A program made the translations under genes and the position numbers. DNA of 12,684 bases from Paracoccaceae bacterium (lineage in GTDB: Bacteria > Pseudomonadota > Alphaproteobacteria > Rhodobacterales > Rhodobacteraceae): positions 1 to 12,684 of the forward strand of contig PXDM01000404.1 of NCBI GenBank assembly GCA_003565055.1, given 5' to 3'. The notes under the pieces were generated by a model. The model saw only the letters and a program-made list of their open reading frames with translations, made no database searches and had not been told where the DNA came from. Below are positions 1 to 6,206 of this stretch, piece after piece. The first letter of the stretch is position 1. Every line of letters begins with the position of its first letter.

Positions 1-1
1 G

Positions 2-577
2 ATCTGGGCCAACATTGCCCCGCGCATCCGCGAACTTGCACCGCACCTAAAATGGATCAATTTCGGCGGCGGCCACCATATCACCCGCGCCGACTATGAC
101 CGCGAAGGGCTGATTGCGTTCCTGCAGCGCGTGCGCGCAGAAACCGGCCTGCATTGCTATCTTGAACCGGGCGAGGCCGTGGCGCTGGATGCCGGGATTC
201 TGGTGGGCGAAGTGCTGGATGTGGTCGAGAATGACGGGCCGAATGCGATACTCGACATTTCCGCCACATGCCATATGCCCGATGTGATCGAGGCCCCCTA
301 CCGCCCGGCCCTGTTGGGTGAAGGCGGCGAAACGCAGGTCCGTCTGGGCGGGCCAAGCTGCCTCGCAGGCGATGTGATCGGGCGCTATGCTTTCGCGGAC
401 GTGCCGGAAATCGGCCAACGCATCGCCTTTCTTGATCAGGCGCATTACTCGATGGTCAAGACCACGACCTTCAACGGCGTGCGCCTGCCTGCGCTGGCAG
501 TGTGGAACAGCGAGACGGACGCGCTGCGCGTCATCCGGCAATTCGACTATCAGGACTTCAAGGGACGGCTTTCGTGA
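2..577 (+). CDS. nspC: Carboxynorspermidine (carboxyspermidine) decarboxylase, C-terminal part; 5' end outside window
   Basis: This is the C-terminal 191 residues of a PLP-dependent decarboxylase of the alanine-racemase-fold group. The frame is open from base 2 to the TGA at 575-577, and the start lies left of the window. Visible motifs are a Gly-rich PLP-phosphate-binding FGGGHH near the left edge, EPGEAVAL, SATCHMPD with its conserved Cys, and GPSCLAGD. Together these are the signature of NspC and not of ornithine or diaminopimelate decarboxylase. The family decarboxylates carboxynorspermidine or carboxyspermidine to the polyamine in the cytoplasm. In Rhodobacterales it commonly sits beside the matching dehydrogenase and an agmatinase. 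The agmatinase gene follows here with a 4-nt overlap, so putrescine-to-spermidine synthesis is the likely pathway. The dehydrogenase is presumably upstream but is not visible. Confidence 0.9.
   Translation: MWANIAPRIRELAPHLKWINFGGGHHITRADYDREGLIAFLQRVRAETGLHCYLEPGEAVALDAGILVGEVLDVVENDGPNAILDISATCHMPDVIEAPYRPALLGEGGETQVRLGGPSCLAGDVIGRYAFADVPEIGQRIAFLDQAHYSMVKTTTFNGVRLPALAVWNSETDALRVIRQFDYQDFKGRLS
560..565 (+). promoter_or_regulatory. Ribosome binding site that sets the speB start
   Basis: AAGGGA lies 8 nt before the GTG at 574. It supports that GTG over the in-frame ATG at 502, which lies inside nspC and would give a 24-residue tail of low family resemblance. Confidence 0.6.
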
Positions 578-1434
578 ATTTCCTCAACTCTGAATTAACC
601 CTCGATGAACGCAGCCATGACGCGCGGTTTCATGTCGTGCCCATGCCGCTGGAAAAAACCGTCTCCTACGGGTCGGGCACAGCGGACGGCCCCGCCGCGC
701 TGATCGAGGCGTCTGATCAGCTTGAGCGGCTCTGGCGCGGGTTTGAGCCCTGCGTTGCGGGCATCTTCACCACGCCTGCGATTGATTGCTCCGTTCCGCT
801 GGAATACGCGCTCGACACGCTGGCGGCGCGCACTGAAAGCATCGTGCGCGCGGGCAAGCTGCCGGTCACTCTGGGCGGCGAGCACAGCCTGTCATGGGCC
901 GCTGTGCTGGGCGTCAAGCGCGCGCTCGACCGGCCCCTAGGCATCATCCAGATCGACGCGCATGCCGATCTGCGCCATGCCTATCAGGATTTCCGCCACT
1001 CCCATGCCTCGGTCATGCAGCTTCTGGTCGAGGAAGAAGGCTGCCGCCTTGCGCAATACGGCGTGCGCGCGCTTTGCACTGAGGAAGCCGAATGCCGTGC
1101 GCGCAATGACGTGATCTTCATCGACGCCGAAGAACTGGTCAGCGGCAATATTCAGGAGATCACGCTGCCTGCGGATTTCCCCGAAGATGTCTATGTCAGC
1201 TTCGATGTCGATGGGCTGGACGCGGCGATCATGCCTGCGACTGGCACGCCTGTGCCGGGGGGCCTTGGCTATTATCAGGCGCTGTCGCTGGTGCGCTCGG
1301 GGCTGCGCGGTCGGCGCTGCGTGGGGCTCGACGTGGTCGAACTCGCGCCGATCAAGGGCTGGGACGTGTGGAATTTCACGGCGGCGCAACTGACTTACGC
1401 GCTGATGGGGATCGTGCTGGAAAACGAGCGCTGA
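574..1434 (+). CDS. speB: Agmatinase / ureohydrolase family protein
   Basis: From the GTG at 574 this is a 286-residue cytoplasmic enzyme of the arginase/agmatinase family, close to the usual length of about 300. All six residues that bind the two manganese ions are visible: His104 in GGEHS, Asp128, His130 and Asp132 in DAHAD, and Asp211 and Asp213 in SFDVDGLD. The TGTPVPGG motif follows. The family hydrolyses agmatine to putrescine and urea. The start overlaps the nspC stop (GTGA), which suggests translational coupling, and the pairing supports a polyamine role. One oddity is that the usual Pro after SxDxDxxD is Ala217. The exact substrate (agmatine or another guanidino compound) cannot be read from sequence alone. 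A terminator hairpin follows 20 nt after the stop. Confidence 0.88.
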   Translation: MNFLNSELTLDERSHDARFHVVPMPLEKTVSYGSGTADGPAALIEASDQLERLWRGFEPCVAGIFTTPAIDCSVPLEYALDTLAARTESIVRAGKLPVTLGGEHSLSWAAVLGVKRALDRPLGIIQIDAHADLRHAYQDFRHSHASVMQLLVEEEGCRLAQYGVRALCTEEAECRARNDVIFIDAEELVSGNIQEITLPADFPEDVYVSFDVDGLDAAIMPATGTPVPGGLGYYQALSLVRSGLRGRRCVGLDVVELAPIKGWDVWNFTAAQLTYALMGIVLENER

Positions 1435-1454
1435 GCATGAGCCGCGAGCGTCGC

Positions 1455-1477
1455 AAGGGGGGCTGTCTGCCCCCCTT
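1455..1477 (+). terminator. Terminator hairpin after speB
   Basis: AAGGGGGGC (1455-1463), a 5-nt loop and GCCCCCCTT (1469-1477) form a perfect 9-bp stem 20 nt after the speB stop. A pyrimidine-rich but weak T tract (TTCTT) follows. It most likely ends the nspC-speB transcript. Confidence 0.75.
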
Positions 1478-1478
1478 C

Positions 1479-1530
1479 TTGCGGCAGAGCCGCAATTCAA
1501 CCCCCCGAGGATATTTGGACAAAGATGAAA
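1479..1530 (+). repeat. Second hairpin plus CCCCCCGAGGATATTT element, Rhodobacterales-type intergenic element
   Basis: Directly after the terminator comes a second perfect hairpin: TTGCGGC (1479-1485), loop AGA, GCCGCAA (1489-1495). Then comes CCCCCCGAGGATATTT at 1501-1516, followed by GGACAAAGATGAAA. Only one copy is in the window, so its repeat status rests on my memory that very similar GAGGATATTT blocks occur after terminators across Rhodobacterales genomes. The function is not known to me. No gene is seen between the speB stop and the gyrB promoter. Confidence 0.5.
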
Positions 1531-1578
1531 ACCAGGGTCGAGGAAGCGGGGAAAACCGCTAAATCTTGTGGCTGGCGC

Positions 1579-1607
1579 GTGACAAACCCGCGACAACTGC
1601 CTATAAG
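1579..1607 (+). promoter_or_regulatory. Sigma70-like promoter of gyrB
   Basis: GTGACA (1579-1584, 5 of 6 to TTGACA) and TATAAG (1602-1607, 5 of 6 to TATAAT) are separated by exactly 17 bp. A start of transcription near 1614 would give a leader of about 20 nt with GAGGA at 1622-1626, 9 nt before the gyrB ATG. This is the best promoter match I found in the window. Confidence 0.65.
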
Positions 1608-1635
1608 GGCGGCAGTCTAACGAGGATTTTTCTGC

Positions 1636-4053
1636 ATGTCTGCTGAAGCCGCGAAGCGCGAGGAATATGGCGCCGATTCCATAAAGGTTCTCAAGGGGTT
1701 GGACGCTGTTCGCAAGCGTCCGGGCATGTATATCGGCGACACGGATGACGGGTCGGGCCTGCATCACATGGTCTATGAGGTTGTCGATAACGGCATCGAC
1801 GAAGCGCTGGCGGGACACGCGGATTTCGTGAGCGTGATCATCCATGCCGACAGCTCGGTGTCGGTGATGGACAATGGGCGCGGCATTCCGACCGATATTC
1901 ACGCAGAAGAAGGCGTCTCGGCGGCGGAAGTCATCATGACGCAGCTCCATGCGGGCGGCAAGTTCGATCAGAACAGCTACAAAGTCTCGGGCGGCTTGCA
2001 CGGGGTGGGCGTGTCGGTGGTCAATGCGCTCTCGGACTGGCTGGAGCTGCGCATCTGGCGCGCGGGGCGCGAACATGTCGCGCGGTTTGAACGCGGCGAT
2101 ACAGTGCGGCATCTCGAAGTCGTGGGCGATGCGGGCGATAAAACCGGCACTGAGGTTCGATTTCTAGCATCGACCGACACGTTCTCGAACCTCGACTACA
2201 GCTTCAAGACGCTTGAGAACCGCTTGCGGGAACTCGCTTTTCTCAATTCCGGGGTGCGGATCATTCTTGAGGACCACCGCCCTGCGGAAATGTTGAAATC
2301 TGAACTGTTCTACGAGGGCGGCGTGCGCGAATTTGTCCGCCATCTGGACCGCTCCAAGACGCCGGTCATGCCCGAGCCCATCTATATCAATGGCGAGCGC
2401 GACGGCATCGGGGTCGAGGTCGCGATGTGGTGGAATGACAGCTACCACGAGACCGTGCTGCCCTTCACCAACAACATCCCGCAGCGCGATGGTGGCACGC
2501 ATATGGCGGGCTTCCGCGGCGCGCTCACGCGCACGATCAATGCCTATGCGCAATCGAGCGGGATCGCCAAGAAGGAGAGGGTGAATTTCACCGGCGACGA
2601 TGCGCGCGAGGGGCTGACCTGCGTGCTGTCGGTGAAAGTGCCGGATCCGAAATTCTCCAGCCAGACCAAGGACAAGCTCGTGTCCTCGGAGGTCCGCCCG
2701 GCGGTGGAAAGCCTCGTGAACGAGAAACTGGCCGAGTGGTTCGAGGAAAACCCGCAACTGGCCAAAGGCATTGTCGGCAAGATCATCGAGGCCGCACTCG
2801 CGCGCGAGGCGGCGCGCAAGGCGCGCGAGTTGACGCGGCGCAAGACGGCGCTGGATGTGGCCTCGCTGCCCGGCAAGCTCGCCGATTGTCAGGAGCGCGA
2901 CCCGGCCAAGTCGGAACTGTTTCTGGTCGAGGGCGACTCGGCGGGTGGCTCAGCCAAACAGGGCCGCTCACGGCAAAATCAGGCCGTGCTGCCGCTCAAG
3001 GGCAAAATCCTGAATGTCGAGCGCGCGCGGTTTGACCGGATGCTGAGCAGTCAGGAAATCGGCACGCTGATCACGGCGCTTGGCACCGGCATCGGACGCG
3101 ACGAGTTTGACCTGTCGAAACTGCGCTACCACAAGATCGTTATCATGACCGACGCCGATGTGGACGGAGCGCATATCCGCACGCTTTTGCTGACCTTTTT
3201 CTTCCGCCAGATGCCCGAGCTGATCGAGGCGGGGCATCTCTATATCGCCGAGCCGCCGCTCTTCAAGGTCGCGCGGGGCAAGTCGGAGGTCTATCTGAAG
3301 GATAAGACCGCGCTCGAAGATTACCTGATCGATATGGGCGTCGAAGGGGCGGTGCTGCGGCTCGCGACGGGCGAGGAGATCGTGGGGCAGGATCTGGCGC
3401 GGATCGTCACGGAAGCGCGGTCCGTGCGCAAATCGCTGCAGGCCTTTCCGACGAATTATCCGCAGCACATCCTTGAGCAAGCCGCGATTGCGGGCGCGCT
3501 GCAGGCCGAGGCGCTGGCCGCGCATCCGCAGGCGCTTGCCGATTCCGTGGCCGCGCGGCTCGATCTGATCGCGGCGGAGTATGAGCGCGGTTGGCAGGGG
3601 CGGCCCACGCAGGACGGCGGCCTGCGGTTGAGCCGCGTGCTGCGCGGGGTTCAGGAAGTGCGCCGGCTCGACGGGGCGGTGCTGCGCTCGGGCGAGGCGC
3701 GCAGGCTCGCGGCCCATACCCAGAGCCTGCAGGATGTCTATGGCCAGCCTGCAGAACTGGTCCGGCGCGACCGCAAGCAGAAGATCTACGGGCCTGTGGA
3801 TTTGCTGAGCGCCATTCTGGCCGAGGGCGAAAAGGGCCTGTCGCTGCAGCGCTACAAGGGTCTGGGCGAGATGAATCCCGACCAGCTTTGGGAAACCACG
3901 CTCGACCCGGAAGCGCGGACGCTCCTGCAGGTCAAGATCGACGATCTGGCCGAGGCTGATGACATCTTCACCAAGCTGATGGGCGATGTGGTGGAGCCGC
4001 GCCGCGAATTCATCCAGCGCAATGCGCTGAGCGTCGAGAATCTCGACGCCTGA
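1636..4053 (+). CDS. gyrB: DNA gyrase subunit B
   Basis: The gene encodes an 805-residue type IIA topoisomerase subunit that binds ATP and, with GyrA, introduces negative supercoils. The N-terminal GHKL ATPase domain shows YEVVDNGIDEA (catalytic Glu48, Mg-binding Asn52), DNGRGIP (Asp79) and GGLHGVGVSVVN. The transducer domain carries QTK (343-345), which reaches the ATP. The Toprim domain shows VEGDSAGG (Glu432), PLKGKI and TDADVDGAH (Asp506, Asp508). Asp434 and Lys455 match the E. coli Asp426 and Lys447 positions tied to quinolone response, and both are wild type. The total length matches the long proteobacterial form (E. coli is 804) with the extra domain at about residues 560-730. RYKGLGEMN (739-747) marks the tail. 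It has its own promoter and sits between a polyamine operon and the sox cluster, not beside dnaA, dnaN or recF. Confidence 0.99.
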   Translation: MSAEAAKREEYGADSIKVLKGLDAVRKRPGMYIGDTDDGSGLHHMVYEVVDNGIDEALAGHADFVSVIIHADSSVSVMDNGRGIPTDIHAEEGVSAAEVIMTQLHAGGKFDQNSYKVSGGLHGVGVSVVNALSDWLELRIWRAGREHVARFERGDTVRHLEVVGDAGDKTGTEVRFLASTDTFSNLDYSFKTLENRLRELAFLNSGVRIILEDHRPAEMLKSELFYEGGVREFVRHLDRSKTPVMPEPIYINGERDGIGVEVAMWWNDSYHETVLPFTNNIPQRDGGTHMAGFRGALTRTINAYAQSSGIAKKERVNFTGDDAREGLTCVLSVKVPDPKFSSQTKDKLVSSEVRPAVESLVNEKLAEWFEENPQLAKGIVGKIIEAALAREAARKARELTRRKTALDVASLPGKLADCQERDPAKSELFLVEGDSAGGSAKQGRSRQNQAVLPLKGKILNVERARFDRMLSSQEIGTLITALGTGIGRDEFDLSKLRYHKIVIMTDADVDGAHIRTLLLTFFFRQMPELIEAGHLYIAEPPLFKVARGKSEVYLKDKTALEDYLIDMGVEGAVLRLATGEEIVGQDLARIVTEARSVRKSLQAFPTNYPQHILEQAAIAGALQAEALAAHPQALADSVAARLDLIAAEYERGWQGRPTQDGGLRLSRVLRGVQEVRRLDGAVLRSGEARRLAAHTQSLQDVYGQPAELVRRDRKQKIYGPVDLLSAILAEGEKGLSLQRYKGLGEMNPDQLWETTLDPEARTLLQVKIDDLAEADDIFTKLMGDVVEPRREFIQRNALSVENLDA

Positions 4054-4062
4054 GGCTCAGGC
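4031..4062. other. Two adjacent hairpins spanning the gyrB and soxT stop codons, possible bidirectional terminator
   Basis: The end of gyrB contains GCGTCGAG (4031-4038), loop AAT, CTCGACGC (4042-4049), a perfect 8-bp stem. It is followed by GCCTGAG (4048-4054), one base, CTCAGGC (4056-4062), a palindrome that holds both stop codons (gyrB TGA at 4051-4053, soxT TGA read on the minus strand at 4059-4057). The two structures share bases 4048-4049. No T tract is present on either side, so a terminator role is only an inference. Confidence 0.45.
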
Positions 4063-5121
4063 CGCGAGCGGCTCAGGCCCGCGCTGATCGACCAAGAGAT
4101 CGGTCAGCGCGGCACCGATCCACATGCAGGTCAGTGCCAGCAGGGCGGTCGCTGCGAAGATCGAGCCGCCAGTGACGCCCGCGCCGATGGCGCAGCCGCC
4201 TGCGAGCATGCCGCCAAAGCCCATCAGCGCCGCGCCGATGATCGAGCGGCGCGTGGCCTCGGCCCCGTCATAGCCCTGCCATTTCAACTCGCGCGACGCG
4301 AGCGCGGCCAGAAACGCGCCCAGCACCACGCCCGGCACCAGCCCCACATCGAAGCGCAGCGACGGGTTCGGGTTAAGGAAGAACATCAGCGTATTGGCCG
4401 ACGGTCCGGTGAAGGTCGCCGAGGTCACATTGACCGGATCGAAACTCGCCTGCGCCAGTGTCCAGGTCATGACCCAGCCCAGCGCGACCGCGAAACCCAC
4501 GCCGGAGGCGAAGATCAGCGGGCGCAGGCCGATCTGGTTGCGCAGCGCCAAAGCCACGGCAAAGACCGCGAGCGCAAGCCCGATCCAGAGCGCCGAATCC
4601 GGTGGCAGGCGCAGCGCTTCGAGCAGGTGGATATTCCGCCCTTCCGGTGTGATCCAGAGCCCGGCCAGCCAGTTGCGCAAGGGGGCGAGCCAGCCATAGA
4701 GGCTCATCTGCGCGAAGATCGCAAAGACCATCCCGCCGATGACCGAACGCAGGTTGCCCGTGGCCGCCAACACCAACAGCCGCCCCGAACAGCCGCGCGC
4801 CAGCACCATGCCCGCGCCGAACATCAGCCCGCCGATGATCGCGCCCGACCATGACCCCGGCACCGCCATCATGCGCGCATCACTGACCCGGAAGAGCCCC
4901 AGATATTGCGCGCCCTGCACCCAGACCACAGCGGTCGAGAAGGTCAGCAGCCAGATCGCCAGACGCGGCCCCATCTGCGCGCGGGCGAATTCCACCGTGG
5001 CCGCCCGCAGGCAAAAGCGCGAGCGTTGCGCAGCGATGCCGAAGATCATCCCCACGGCAAGACCCATCAGCGCTTCGAGATTGCTCTCGCCGACTTGCTC
5101 GATAATATCGTAGAAATCCAT
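4057..5121 (-). CDS. soxT: SoxT, YeeE/YedE-family sulfur-compound transporter
   Basis: This is a 354-residue inner-membrane protein of the YeeE/YedE (DUF395) family with many hydrophobic segments. Three family cysteines are visible in their usual settings: Cys37 in RSRFCLRAA, Cys111 in ARGCSGR and Cys310 in GGCAIGAG. In the thiosulfate importer TsuA/YeeE, comparable cysteines line the path for thiosulfate. Next to soxR in a sox cluster this is the gene called soxT. It probably imports thiosulfate or another sulfane-sulfur compound, either as nutrient or as signal for the repressor. I chose the ATG at 5121 because GAGGTG lies 6 nt before it. The 16 extra codons back to the ATG at 5169 also use codons rare in the neighbours (CGA, TTT, CCT, TGT, TTG). 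The gene converges on gyrB with a 3-bp gap. Confidence 0.88.
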   Translation of the reverse strand: MDFYDIIEQVGESNLEALMGLAVGMIFGIAAQRSRFCLRAATVEFARAQMGPRLAIWLLTFSTAVVWVQGAQYLGLFRVSDARMMAVPGSWSGAIIGGLMFGAGMVLARGCSGRLLVLAATGNLRSVIGGMVFAIFAQMSLYGWLAPLRNWLAGLWITPEGRNIHLLEALRLPPDSALWIGLALAVFAVALALRNQIGLRPLIFASGVGFAVALGWVMTWTLAQASFDPVNVTSATFTGPSANTLMFFLNPNPSLRFDVGLVPGVVLGAFLAALASRELKWQGYDGAEATRRSIIGAALMGFGGMLAGGCAIGAGVTGGSIFAATALLALTCMWIGAALTDLLVDQRGPEPLAA

Positions 5122-5127
5122 TCGGGC

Positions 5128-5133
5128 CACCTC
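5128..5133 (-). promoter_or_regulatory. Ribosome binding site that sets the soxT start
   Basis: Read on the minus strand, GAGGTG lies 6 nt before the ATG at 5121. The alternative ATG at 5169 has only a weak AGGCGA 4 nt before it. Confidence 0.55.
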
Positions 5134-5178
5134 GCGCAAAATATCCCGCAGACATGCAGGAAATCGCATAAGGTCGCC

Positions 5179-5192
5179 TTGATCTGGATCAC
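5179..5192. promoter_or_regulatory. FNR/FnrL-like box between soxR and soxT
   Basis: TTGAT CTGG ATCAC matches the FNR consensus TTGAT-N4-ATCAA in 9 of 10 positions. It overlaps the soxR stop codon and lies about 60 nt before the chosen soxT start, a workable activator distance. One such match in a window this size can easily arise by chance. Confidence 0.25.
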
Positions 5193-5590
5193 GCAGGCGG
5201 AAGCGTGCGGAACAGGCGTTGCATCAGCCGCACGGCTTCGCGGACGCGCTCATCGCTGAGCGAATAGAAGATCTGATTGCCTTCGCGCCGCGTCGTGACC
5301 AGCTTTTCATGACGCAGCCGCGCGAGTTGCTGGCTGACCGCGGCCTGGCGCGACATGATCAGCCGCTCCAGTTCGGTCACGGAATGGTCACGCTCGCAGA
5401 GGTAATAGAGCATCAGCAAACGCCCTTCATGCCCCATCGCTTTCAGGAAGTCCGAGGCTTCGCGCGCCTCCGCCTGAAGCGCCTCCAGCGGCAGATCGAG
5501 CGTGGCAGGCAGCGCCGCGCCATCGGGGGTCGGGATGTCAACCCTTGCCCCGGCGGTGGTGTCCCGCTCGCGATTCTGTCCATCCGGCAT
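5189..5590 (-). CDS. soxR: SoxR, ArsR/SmtB-type transcriptional repressor of the sox genes
   Basis: This is a 133-residue winged-helix DNA-binding protein of the ArsR/SmtB family. The core starts near residue 45 (SDFLKAMGHEGRLLMLYYL). It continues through SVTELERLIMSRQAAVSQQLARLR (recognition helix, about 70-93) and the wing TTRREGNQIFYSL (about 99-111). By position and family it is SoxR, which represses sox genes and is released by reduced sulfur compounds. About 40 residues of extra, probably flexible N terminus precede the domain. The start is the only good ATG, with AGGA 10 nt upstream. The protein has a single cysteine, Cys65. In SqrR/BigR-type sulfur sensors two cysteines form a disulfide or polysulfide bridge. 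By my alignment their positions here are Tyr62 and Arg128. The sensing mechanism may therefore differ. Confidence 0.88.
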   Translation of the reverse strand: MPDGQNRERDTTAGARVDIPTPDGAALPATLDLPLEALQAEAREASDFLKAMGHEGRLLMLYYLCERDHSVTELERLIMSRQAAVSQQLARLRHEKLVTTRREGNQIFYSLSDERVREAVRLMQRLFRTLPPA

Positions 5591-5705
5591 AACGCTGCTT
5601 TCCTGCGCCGATCCGGCGCGCCATCACTCCTGTTCAGCCAACAGGCTAACACAGCACCGCAGTCAAAGACAGAAAGATCGGCTTCGGGACGGCCCGCTGT
5701 TGCCC
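5591..5705. other. soxS-soxR intergenic region with a short inverted repeat
   Basis: The 115-bp gap between two co-directional minus-strand genes holds CCTGTT (5629-5634), 5 nt, AACAGG (5640-5645). No T tract follows in either direction, so it is not a clear terminator. A TTGACT on the minus strand has no convincing -10 partner. It could be a SoxR site or an RNA hairpin, and I see no gene here. Confidence 0.3.
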
Positions 5706-6134
5706 TTACCCCTCAGGCGCGGGGTCCAGTTGCGTCTGCGCGGTGCGGATCATGTCGCCGACATAGGCCCAGAAGAAATCCTCCCCGGGAAACCCCGTCA
5801 GGCGCTCGATCTCGGCCCCGTCCGGCCCGATCAGGATGAAGGTCGGCGTCACAAAGGGCTGTGATTTCAGCGTCACATCTTCGGGCATGGGGCCGCGCAA
5901 TTGCACGTGTTCGAGCGGCGCGGCAACGCCTTCGGGTGCGATCTTGTAGGCGGGCGCGATGTCGCGGTTGAAGACCCGGCAATAATAGCACCCCGCCTGC
6001 TCGATCATCAGCAGGCGCAGTTCCTGTGCGGCCAGCCCCGACCCTGTGCCAAGCATCACGAAAAGCGCCACGGACAGGGCGCTTGCGTGCTGCATTGCAG
6101 CGGATAGAAGGGATTGACGCGTGAATATAAACAT
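5706..6134 (-). CDS. soxS: SoxS, periplasmic thioredoxin-like protein
   Basis: This is a 142-residue secreted thioredoxin-like protein. A hydrophobic signal sequence (about residues 15-36, ending in GLAA) precedes a short thioredoxin domain with the active site Cys49-Tyr-Tyr-Cys52. A Thr-Pro pair at 96-97 (FVTPTF) is the usual cis-Pro loop. In Paracoccus, SoxS is a periplasmic thiol-disulfide protein that supports expression and activity of the Sox system and is transcribed with soxR, as here. The start is uncertain. The ATG at 6134 gives an Arg in the n-region of the signal but has no Shine-Dalgarno sequence and lies inside an inverted repeat. The in-frame ATG at 6095 also lacks one and leaves almost no positive charge. 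No other start is open, because a TAG lies four codons upstream of 6134. Confidence 0.85.
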   Translation of the reverse strand: MFIFTRQSLLSAAMQHASALSVALFVMLGTGSGLAAQELRLLMIEQAGCYYCRVFNRDIAPAYKIAPEGVAAPLEHVQLRGPMPEDVTLKSQPFVTPTFILIGPDGAEIERLTGFPGEDFFWAYVGDMIRTAQTQLDPAPEG

Positions 6135-6154
6135 ATGAACAGTCTAATATGTTC
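6122..6154. promoter_or_regulatory. Divergent soxS/soxV control region with candidate SoxR operator
   Basis: This AT-rich patch in otherwise GC-rich DNA holds two nested perfect inverted repeats around one centre: ACATAT (6131-6136)-N10-ATATGT (6147-6152), and GAACA (6137-6141)-N8-TGTTC (6150-6154). The second shares its outer bases with the first. A TGAATAT at 6122-6128 also occurs, inverted, in the soxW-soxX region. SoxR of Paracoccus and Pseudaminobacter is reported to bind the soxS-soxV and soxW-soxX gaps, so operator function is a good inference. TCTAAT at 6143-6148 is a -10-like sequence for soxV, but no correctly spaced -35 is seen. Confidence 0.55.
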
Positions 6155-6195
6155 TGCGCCCGAATACAACCTGAACCCCGCCCTGACACGTCCAA

Positions 6196-6200
6196 AGAGG
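6196..6200 (+). promoter_or_regulatory. Ribosome binding site that sets the soxV start
   Basis: AGAGG lies 6 nt before the ATG at 6207. Upstream in-frame ATGs (from 6114) fall in the operator region and add residues unlike the family. Confidence 0.65.
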
Positions 6201-6206
6201 CCCGCC

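Noticed and set aside
1435..1635. Replication origin next to gyrB
   Set aside because: I saw no DnaA-box clusters, and dnaA, dnaN and recF are absent. The gap is explained by a terminator, a repeat-like element and a promoter.
937..2112. Long minus-strand open frame across speB and gyrB (391 codons)
   Set aside because: It is antisense to two certain genes and its product is low-complexity and rich in His and Arg, the usual shadow of high-GC codon bias.
5219..5839. Plus-strand open frame across soxR and the soxR-soxS gap
   Set aside because: It overlaps soxR and the end of soxS, has no RBS, and its translation is low complexity.
6114..6206. N-terminal extension of soxV from the ATG at 6114
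   Set aside because: The extra residues are encoded by the divergent control region and resemble no membrane segment. The ATG at 6207 has an RBS and gives the family length.
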